Assembly: GCA_005888695.1 (NCBI GenBank)
Contig: VBBH01000140.1
Coordinates: 1-10,453 of the forward strand
Direction of reading: 5' to 3'
DNA: 10,453 bases
From: Candidatus Bathyarchaeota archaeon
GTDB lineage: Archaea; Thermoproteota; Bathyarchaeia; 40CM-2-53-6
In this document: positions 5,684 to 10,453 of the stretch, one piece after another
Layout: each line of letters opens with the position of its first letter
Numbering within the stretch: position 1 is the stretch's first letter
Position numbers and translations under genes: made by a program
Notes under the pieces: generated by a model
What the model was told of the DNA's origin: nothing
The model's input: the letters and a program-made list of their open reading frames with translations, nothing else
Database searches by the model: none

Positions 5684-6106
5684 ACGCAGGTAGTTCTCGA
5701 CTCAAGCTTTCTAATATCGATGCTGAATGAGCACCGAGACATTAGAGAAGAGGTCAGGGACGCGGTCCATGGACCTATCGAGCTTGTCTGCCTTGACCTT
5801 GTCATCTACGAGTTAGGGAGGCTTGTAAGGAAGGGGTCTTCAGAGACCTCGCGAAGTGCCCGTCTCATTCTCGACAATCTTCAGAAATGGAAGATTCGAG
5901 AGGTCCCGGCTCCTTTTGGACCAAGAGATGTGGACCTCACTCTGACAATCTACGCGCTTGTCCAGAAAACACGGACTGTCGCGGCTACCGCCGATAAGGC
6001 GTTGCTCGAGATGTTGTCTAAGAACGGGATTCAATCCATCCGGCCCCGCAGCAAGTCCGGCCTGATCTCTTCTTGGACTCATTTGACTCGCGTTCGGCTT
6101 AAATAA
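5684..6106 (+). CDS. PIN-domain RNase, Fcf1/Utp24-like (start unresolved)
   Basis: PIN domains are Mg/Mn-dependent ribonucleases with four acidic residues. A PIN protein related to eukaryotic Fcf1/Utp24 (rRNA processing) often sits next to aIF2 gamma in archaea. Numbered from 5684, strand 1 is QVVLDSSFLIS with Asp6. IYELGRL gives Glu43, RDVDLTL gives Asp84, and VAATADKALLEML gives Asp104. RPRSKSGLI follows near the C-terminus, for a length of about 140 residues. The first ATG is at 5720, which would drop strand 1 and Asp6. In-frame codons back to the stop at 5645-5647 include no ATG, GTG or TTG. I placed the start at ACG (5684), giving MQVVLDSSFL, because this restores a standard PIN start 13 bases after aIF2 gamma. 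The family call is firm; the start is a guess and 5720 is the conventional alternative. Confidence 0.75.
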   Translation, partial: TQVVLDSSFLISMLNEHRDIREEVRDAVHGPIELVCLDLVIYELGRLVRKGSSETSRSARLILDNLQKWKIREVPAPFGPRDVDLTLTIYALVQKTRTVAATADKALLEMLSKNGIQSIRPRSKSGLISSWTHLTRVRLK

Positions 6107-6110
6107 AGCC
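6096..6110 (+). promoter_or_regulatory. TATA box for uS15, within a small inverted repeat
   Basis: TTAAATAA (6099-6106) overlaps the stop codon of the PIN gene and lies about 53 bases before the uS15 ATG, so a start near 6128 would leave a leader of about 30 bases. The leader is A-rich and contains GGGAG 12 bases before the ATG. The element sits inside a perfect 5-base inverted repeat, GGCTT and AAGCC, around AAATA. This may be chance. Confidence 0.45.
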
Positions 6111-6158
6111 CCTGAAACGTTCAAGATTCTCATCAAAAAACGGGAGAAAAAACGCAAC

Positions 6159-6605
6159 ATGGCACGACTCTACTCTCCGAAAAAGGGAAGCTCCGGTTCA
6201 ACAAGACCTGTCAGTAGACGTCCTCCTGCCTGGTTCAAATATCAGCCGGAGGAAGTCGAGTCTTTGATTCTGAAGCTGGTCAAGGAAGGCAACTCTCCAA
6301 GTCTAGTGGGACAAATATTGAGGGATAGACATGGAGTACCGCTAGCTTCTCAGGCTTTAGGACGTAGACTTGAGACGGTTTTGACTCCGGAATTACGGAC
6401 AAAAATCCCGGATGACTTGGACATACTCGTCCGAAGAGCGGACAATATGAGACGACATTTGGAACGGAACAAGAAGGACTATCCGAACAAGAGAGCACTC
6501 GCCCTCGTCGAGTCCAAGATTCATAGACTCGTTAAATTCTATCATGGTAGTGGAAGGCTACCCAACGATTGGGAGTACAAGCCAGTTGCAGCCTCGATCC
6601 GCTAG
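6159..6605 (+). CDS. rps15: 30S ribosomal protein uS15
   Basis: uS15 is a primary binder of the central domain of 16S rRNA in the small subunit. The 148-residue protein has the archaeal/eukaryotic N-terminal extension MARLYSPKKGSSGSTRP, followed by PAWFKYQPEEVESLILKL. The core helices carry GNSPSLVGQILRDRHGVP, a variable segment ending KIPDDL, and the conserved rRNA-binding part. That part has RRADNMRRHLERNKKDYPNK (92-111) and HRLVKFYHGSGRLPNDWEY (122-140), an archaeal hallmark. Its length is typical for archaea. The ATG start is preceded by an A-rich leader with GGGAG. The 3' end overlaps the RecJ-like gene, so the two are probably cotranscribed; uS15 beside an archaeal RecJ gene is a recurrent arrangement. 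Confidence 0.97.
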   Translation: MARLYSPKKGSSGSTRPVSRRPPAWFKYQPEEVESLILKLVKEGNSPSLVGQILRDRHGVPLASQALGRRLETVLTPELRTKIPDDLDILVRRADNMRRHLERNKKDYPNKRALALVESKIHRLVKFYHGSGRLPNDWEYKPVAASIR

Positions 6606-8034
6606 CGCTGCGGATCGTAGGGTATTACTGGACAACCAGGCGAAAGAAGCAGCACAGGCCATAAAGTCGGCAGTATCGCGAAATGCATCACTCCTACTGA
6701 TTAGTCATTTTGATGCCGACGGGTTAAGTGCAGGCAGCATCACTCTTGCGAGCGTGAGCCGTCTGGGTACCTCCGCACATCTCAGAATCGTCGAGAATAT
6801 GACAGACCCGGTGCTGGAGGAGATTGCAAAGATCGAATCTGATCTTGTAGTCTTCTCCGACATCGGCAGTGGATACATTCCTTCCATTTCGAAGATTCTT
6901 CAGGACAAAGAGATCGTCATCGCTGATCATCACCAGAGTGTGGGAGAACCGCCTCGGAATATCCACCATTTCAATCCTCATTTGCTAGGTTTTGATGGGG
7001 CTACAGAGGTTTCCGGGGCAGGTACGGCATACATTCTCGCGAAAGCCCTTGATCCTGCCAACGTTGATCTCTCTCCCCTTGCCATCGTGGGATGTCTTGG
7101 GGACCAGCAGGACAAGGGACCAAAACGTGCTATGATCGGGTTGAACGCGGAGATTCTGAAAGATGCGACCTCAACAAAGCTCGTCGAGGCCACTCAGGAC
7201 TTGATCTTCTATGGTAGGCAGACGAGGCCTATTCACAAGGCGATCGCGACTACTACATCGCCATTTCTTCCGGGACTTTCAGGGGAAGAGGACAAGTGTC
7301 TCGCTTTGCTTGATAGTGCGAATATTCAGACGAAGGTTGATGATCGATGGAGGACTGTGTCCGATCTTTCGGTTGATGAGAAGAGAAGACTGGTCGATAG
7401 AATTGTTCAGTATATGATCGGGTTGAAGTTGAGTGGTGAGGTTGCGCTTGATCTGGTCGGTACGGTGTATACTCTTACTCGAGAGGATCCATGGACTCCT
7501 CTCAAGGATGGACGAGAGTACTCCTCATTACTCAATGCCTGCGGACGGATGCAACGCCCTAGTCTGGGGGTTGCATTGGGGCTTGGAGATAGGGGTGCTG
7601 TGTTTGAGGAGGCGCAGGCTGTCTATCAGGATTACAGGAAGAGTTTGGCCAAGTACATGGGTTGGATTACTGAGAATCCTTCGGTGTTGAGGCAGCTTGG
7701 GCCATTGGTGATTGTTCGCGGTGAAGGAGTCATACCTGAGGGAATGACTGGAGCGGTTTCATCTCTGGTGTCGTCGTCTAATCTCTTTGGGGACAAGCGC
7801 GTGACTATTGTTGTTTCTAATACGAAGGATGGAGAGTTCAAGCTTTCTACGCGTGGAACTGATTATCTAGTGTCGAAGGGATTGAACCTTGGCCGAACTC
7901 TCCAATCCTTGTGTGAAAAATATGGAGGTAATGGGGGTGGACACACGATAGCGGCCGGGGCTACAGTTGATCCACTTGTCCTGGATAAGTTTCTCCAGGA
8001 ATTGGCCGCTGCGGTGGAAGCGATCTCATCGTGA
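6544..8034 (+). CDS. Archaeal RecJ-like DHH-family nuclease (GAN/Cdc45-related)
   Basis: This is a DHH phosphoesterase of the archaeal RecJ/Cdc45 group. Relatives are single-strand exonucleases, and some bind GINS in the replication complex. In the 496 residues the DHH domain shows HFDADG (55-60, Asp57/Asp59), FSDIGSG (104-110, Asp106), the name motif ADHHQ (127-131) and GCLGDQ (183-188, Asp187). The DHHA1 substrate-binding domain carries GGNGGGHTIAAG (461-472). All catalytic acids are present, so it should be an active nuclease rather than an inactive Cdc45-like partner. The start is uncertain. ATG 6544 overlaps uS15 by 62 bases with no ribosome site. In-frame TTG 6586, with GGGAG ten bases upstream, would give 482 residues and still keep the whole domain. 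Its stop overlaps the Pcc1 start as GTGA. Confidence 0.88.
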   Translation: MVVEGYPTIGSTSQLQPRSASAADRRVLLDNQAKEAAQAIKSAVSRNASLLLISHFDADGLSAGSITLASVSRLGTSAHLRIVENMTDPVLEEIAKIESDLVVFSDIGSGYIPSISKILQDKEIVIADHHQSVGEPPRNIHHFNPHLLGFDGATEVSGAGTAYILAKALDPANVDLSPLAIVGCLGDQQDKGPKRAMIGLNAEILKDATSTKLVEATQDLIFYGRQTRPIHKAIATTTSPFLPGLSGEEDKCLALLDSANIQTKVDDRWRTVSDLSVDEKRRLVDRIVQYMIGLKLSGEVALDLVGTVYTLTREDPWTPLKDGREYSSLLNACGRMQRPSLGVALGLGDRGAVFEEAQAVYQDYRKSLAKYMGWITENPSVLRQLGPLVIVRGEGVIPEGMTGAVSSLVSSSNLFGDKRVTIVVSNTKDGEFKLSTRGTDYLVSKGLNLGRTLQSLCEKYGGNGGGHTIAAGATVDPLVLDKFLQELAAAVEAISS

Positions 8035-8273
8035 TAACCGCAACGATCAAGATTGCTGTGCCTAACAAGACTGTTGGGTCGTCATTGGTACGGGCTGTGG
8101 GACCTGATAATTTGAATATGCAAGGTTTGACTGTTAAGGCGAAGGCTACAACTAGGGCTGCGATTCTCGATGCGGTTTTCGATGGGAAAATTGAAACCTT
8201 CATATCCACCCTTGACGACTTGCTCCGATGCCTGCAAGCAGCCAAGGCCACAATCGATAAAATAATCGAGTAG
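8031..8273 (+). CDS. pcc1: KEOPS complex subunit Pcc1
   Basis: Pcc1 is the small dimerisation subunit of KEOPS. It binds the N-lobe of Kae1 and helps hold the tRNA. The 80-residue protein matches the CTAG/Pcc1 fold. There is an N-terminal strand ITATIKIAVP, a helix around VGSSLVRAVGPDN, a strand QGLTVKAKATTRAAI with its central Thr/Ala-rich stretch, then KIETFISTLDDLLRCL, the closing helix typical of Pcc1. The GTG start (8031-8033) overlaps the RecJ stop by four bases, so translation is coupled. With Kae1 and Bud32 on the left this places three KEOPS genes within 6 kb, in two different transcription units. The family is highly diverged, but size, pattern and position next to eS1 all agree. 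Confidence 0.85.
   Translation: MITATIKIAVPNKTVGSSLVRAVGPDNLNMQGLTVKAKATTRAAILDAVFDGKIETFISTLDDLLRCLQAAKATIDKIIE
8258..8268 (+). promoter_or_regulatory. TATA-like promoter element for eS1
   Basis: TAAAATAATCG lies in the last codons of pcc1, with its first base 33 bases before the eS1 GTG. The same 11 bases are found at the same distance before rpo7 (970-980 on the other strand). At this spacing the transcript would begin within a few bases of the start codon. Confidence 0.45.
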
Positions 8274-8290
8274 AATATGGAGTAGCAACC

Positions 8291-8953
8291 GTGTCAAAAG
8301 CCGCGAAGAAGATACGTGACAAGTGGAGACTGAAGGAGTGGTACAACGTCTTCACTCCATCATACTTCGGCGATAAGAACGTGTCTAACATTCCTTCGGA
8401 GGATCCGATGAAGCTTATCGGGAGGGTTGTTGAGACGACTCTTTATGATATTACCGCGGATTTTTCGCATCAATCAACCAAGCTTTACTTTCTAATAACC
8501 TCGACGGCGGGAAACCGTGCAGAAACAATTCTCAAGAGTCACGAATACTCGACCGACTATCTGCGAAGCCTCGTGAGACGGGGAAGCACTCGTATCGATG
8601 GAATATTCACTGGTCAAACGCCAGACAAATACTTGGTGCGTGTCTATGTCATCGCGTTCAGCCATGGCCGAGTGCAGGGTTCACAGGAGCATGCGATCCG
8701 GCGTGTGATGGGGAAGGTTGTGGCGGAGAAGACTCAGGGTCTGACCTACTCACAGTTATGTCACGAGATGGTTCTTGGCAAGATGGGCAGTGACGTTTAC
8801 AATGAAGCAAAGAAGGTCAGTCCATTGCGACATGTCGGTGTTAGAAAGTCGAAGCTGCTTTCGGTACCGTTGAGGGCTGCAGAGACGGAGGCCCCTGTTG
8901 CGGCGGCTGAGGCGGAAGTGTTGATGGTAGCGGCGACTCCTGATGCCGAGTAA
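8291..8953 (+). CDS. rps3ae: 30S ribosomal protein eS1 (S3Ae)
   Basis: eS1 is an archaeal/eukaryotic small-subunit protein near the mRNA exit and platform. The 220-residue product has the family order. It starts with basic KAAKKIRDKWRLKEWYNVFTP, then YFGDKNVSNIP and DPMKLIGRVVETTLYDITAD, followed by KLYFLI. Later come HEYSTDYLRSLVRRGSTRIDG, RVYVIAFS, IRRVMGKVV and a C-terminal PLRHVGVRKSKLL. The last 25 residues or so form an Ala/Glu-rich tail (AETEAPVAAAEAE) that looks disordered and is a variable addition in this family. The start is GTG, with GGAG eight bases upstream. It lies 17 bases after pcc1 with a probable TATA element inside the end of pcc1. Confidence 0.96.
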   Translation: MSKAAKKIRDKWRLKEWYNVFTPSYFGDKNVSNIPSEDPMKLIGRVVETTLYDITADFSHQSTKLYFLITSTAGNRAETILKSHEYSTDYLRSLVRRGSTRIDGIFTGQTPDKYLVRVYVIAFSHGRVQGSQEHAIRRVMGKVVAEKTQGLTYSQLCHEMVLGKMGSDVYNEAKKVSPLRHVGVRKSKLLSVPLRAAETEAPVAAAEAEVLMVAATPDAE

Positions 8954-8972
8954 GGATTAGCTGCACGCATAG

Positions 8973-10307
8973 TTGAAATTTCATTTCGGAAGTTCGGGGA
9001 TCAGAGACAAGTATCCGGAGGTTATCACGCCAGCCCTGGCAGCAGAGCTGGGTAGGGCTGTCCCCGCAAATATGGGGGACAAGATTGCGGTGGCGCATGA
9101 TACTCGATTGTCAAGCCCGGTTCTTCGTTCCATGTTCATTGCATCCGCGATGGAGTCTGGTGCGGATATTTTCGATTATCACATTGTTCCTACGCCGGTG
9201 TTGTCGTATCAGACGCGTGCTAGGAAGTTTTCTGCAGGGGTAATGATTACTGCTAGTCATAATCCGCCGGAATATAATGGGTTCAAGGTTTTCACGTCGA
9301 AAGGTGAAGCGTTGGATGACGAGTCCAAGTTGTTAGATGGACCGAGGGAGCATAGACCAGTACGTCCTAGCGAAAAGCTTGAGCTTCTGAAGCCGTATGA
9401 GTATCTGGAGATGATCTCACGGGTTGGTCTATCTAGGAAGTGGAAGGTAATTCTTGATCCCGGGAATGGGGCTGCTTGTGGTTTTTCGGAATTGGTCTAT
9501 CGGAATGCTGGTTGTTTGGTGACGTCTGTGAATTCTATTCCGGATGGACGGTTTCCCGGACGTGGCTCGGAGCCTAAGCGGGAGAGTCTTGGACTGTTGT
9601 CTCAGATGGTTAGGGAGACGGGGTCGAACGGGGGTATTGCCTTTGATGGAGATTCGGATCGTATGGTGATTGTTGATGAGAAGGGAAACTGTCCGTTGCA
9701 AGATCGTGCGTTGGCCTATTTTGTCTCTCATTTGGCTAGGAGTAGTCGGGCGAGTAAGGTGTTTCTTGTGCCGATCGATAGTTCGATGGTTCTTGAGGAG
9801 ACGGTGGAGAAAGCGGGGGGGAGAGTGATTCGTGGTCCTGTGGGTGATGCGTTGTTGTTGAGGGAGATGAAGAGGCATGGGTCGAGTTTTGCTGGTGAGC
9901 CTTCTGGTGCGTGGATTCATTATGATTACAATCCGTCGCCGGATGGGATCTTGTCGGGGTTGTTGTATCTGAAGGCGTTGGAGGAGGATGGTTTGACTGT
10001 GTCTGCTAGTTTGAAGGATATTCCGGAGTATCATATGGAACGACGGAGTATTCCGTTTAGTGTGGATCTGGATAGTGAGGGGGCGTCGATGTTTGAGTCT
10101 GAGCTTGCGGGGATTGTTGGAGGGGGGTCGAGGTTTTCTAATGAGTATGGTTTGAGGGCGGCGTCTAGGGAGTCTTGGGTTTTGGTGCGCAAGAGTGGGA
10201 CGGAGCCGAAGATCCGTGTGACTGTTGAGTCTAAGACGTGGTCGGAGATGGATCGTATTATGAAGGAGACTATTCACTTGACCCAGCGGTTGTCGCGGAG
10301 TGGTTAG
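8973..10307 (+). CDS. Phosphohexomutase (phosphoglucosamine/phosphomannomutase family)
   Basis: Enzymes of the alpha-D-phosphohexomutase superfamily move phosphate between C6 and C1 of hexose or hexosamine. The 444-residue protein has all four domains. The N-terminal FGSSGIRD is followed by the phosphoserine loop MITASHNPPEYNGFK (91-105, catalytic Ser95). The metal loop is FDGDSDR (224-230), the sugar-recognition loop GEPSGAWIH (308-316), and the phosphate-binding loop RKSGTEPKIR (406-415). All catalytic residues are intact. The GEPSG loop does not match the bacterial GlmM GEQSG or the PMM/PGM GEMSG type, so the sugar is unsettled. The downstream nucleotidylyltransferase favours a role in UDP-GlcNAc or another NDP-sugar. 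The start is TTG (8973-8975) directly before KFHFGSSG, 19 bases after eS1; no ATG fits. Codons are strongly G/T-rich. Confidence 0.93.
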   Translation: MKFHFGSSGIRDKYPEVITPALAAELGRAVPANMGDKIAVAHDTRLSSPVLRSMFIASAMESGADIFDYHIVPTPVLSYQTRARKFSAGVMITASHNPPEYNGFKVFTSKGEALDDESKLLDGPREHRPVRPSEKLELLKPYEYLEMISRVGLSRKWKVILDPGNGAACGFSELVYRNAGCLVTSVNSIPDGRFPGRGSEPKRESLGLLSQMVRETGSNGGIAFDGDSDRMVIVDEKGNCPLQDRALAYFVSHLARSSRASKVFLVPIDSSMVLEETVEKAGGRVIRGPVGDALLLREMKRHGSSFAGEPSGAWIHYDYNPSPDGILSGLLYLKALEEDGLTVSASLKDIPEYHMERRSIPFSVDLDSEGASMFESELAGIVGGGSRFSNEYGLRAASRESWVLVRKSGTEPKIRVTVESKTWSEMDRIMKETIHLTQRLSRSG

Positions 10308-10312
10308 ATGAG

Positions 10313-10453
10313 TTGAAGGCGCTTGTTCTTGCGGCTGGTAAGGGCGTGCGTCTCTGGCCTCTGACGGAGAATAGGCCGAAGCCTCTTCTGCCGGTGGGTG
10401 GGAGGCCGCTGCTCTTTCAGACTGTTGAGTCATTGGTCAAGGCGGGTGTTAGA
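10313..10453 (+). CDS. Sugar-1-phosphate nucleotidylyltransferase, 5' part
   Basis: The first 47 codons of a nucleotidyltransferase run off the right edge. It starts MKALVLAAGKGVRLWPLTEN. The nucleotide-binding loop LAAGKGVRL (6-14) and the RPKPLLPVGGRPLL segment (21-34) are the signature of enzymes that join a sugar-1-phosphate to UTP or dTTP. Examples are RmlA, GalU-type and the archaeal GlmU-like bifunctional acetyl/uridylyltransferases. The start is TTG, five bases after the phosphohexomutase stop. An ATG at 10308 leads to a stop after two codons in another frame. Tight spacing to the mutase suggests they supply consecutive steps to one activated sugar. The missing C-terminus, where a left-handed beta-helix would show a GlmU-type enzyme, decides the exact function. 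Confidence 0.88.
   Translation, partial: MKALVLAAGKGVRLWPLTENRPKPLLPVGGRPLLFQTVESLVKAGVR

Noticed and set aside
5648..5722. aIF2 gamma-PIN fusion by +1 frameshifting
   Set aside because: The frames would allow it, but there is no strong slippery motif and aIF2 gamma already ends where homologs end. A near-cognate start or a base error is simpler, so I keep it only as an alternative in the finding.
5840..6160. A 106-codon - strand frame over the PIN gene
   Set aside because: It is antisense to the PIN domain and crosses the uS15 leader, with no motif or ribosome site.
9429..10433. A 334-codon open frame on the - strand
   Set aside because: It lies antisense to the phosphohexomutase, whose catalytic motifs are complete. 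The product is dominated by Arg, Pro, Thr and His, as expected from reading G/T-rich codons backwards.
1..10453. tRNA, rRNA, CRISPR array, insertion sequence, toxin-antitoxin or defence system
   Set aside because: I saw no cloverleaf-like segment in the gaps, no spaced direct repeats and no transposase or defence domain. The PIN protein resembles the Fcf1/Utp24 neighbour of aIF2 gamma rather than a VapC toxin, and no antitoxin gene is next to it.

Overview
This window is core archaeal chromosome, not an accessory or mobile region. Nearly all of it is informational genes found only in archaea and eukaryotes: RNA polymerase subunit Rpo7, Spt4 (RpoE''), ribosomal proteins eS31 (S27ae), uS15 and eS1 (S3Ae), translation factor aIF2 gamma, three subunits of the KEOPS tRNA-modification complex, and an archaeal RecJ-like DHH nuclease. 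TATA-type promoters, frequent TTG and GTG starts and 4-base start/stop overlaps also fit an archaeon. Base composition looks near 50% GC. The proteins read most like the TACK/Thermoproteota side (Nitrososphaeria or Bathyarchaeia), but that placement is an impression and a tree would be needed.

Left part (1-3210). The 3' end of the eS31 gene enters on the + strand and meets a - strand unit tail to tail with an 11-base gap. The - strand unit reads kae1, bud32, rdgB/HAM1-like, rpo7, spt4. Its genes overlap by 19, 14 and 4 bases, with one gap of 25 bases before rpo7. Kae1 has a TATA/BRE pair at leaderless distance. Rpo7 has a TATA-like element of its own that overlaps the rdgB stop codon.

Middle (3211-4395). 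This part holds a doubtful 67-codon ORF, a pyrimidine-rich terminator, and a - strand gene for a protein made of two Lrp/AsnC-type ligand-binding (RAM) domains with no DNA-binding helix-turn-helix. A 380-base stretch with one 32-codon ORF and a TATA box follows.

Right part (4396-10453). Everything is on the + strand: aIF2 gamma, a PIN-domain RNase of the Fcf1/Utp24 type, uS15, RecJ-like nuclease, Pcc1, eS1, a phosphohexomutase, and the first 47 codons of a sugar-1-phosphate nucleotidylyltransferase. The last two probably make an activated sugar such as UDP-GlcNAc.

How the genes work together. Kae1, Bud32 and Pcc1 are three of the four classical KEOPS subunits making t6A37 on ANN-decoding tRNAs; Cgi121 is not here. 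The rest serve transcription, ribosome assembly, initiation, nucleotide-pool cleaning, DNA replication/repair and sugar activation.

I found no new defence or mobile system. The best leads are: a PIN nuclease whose first catalytic Asp lies upstream of any normal start codon; an aIF2 gamma with a decayed zinc knuckle and an altered P-loop; an identical 11-base promoter element at identical distance before rpo7 and the eS1 gene; and the stand-alone tandem RAM protein.
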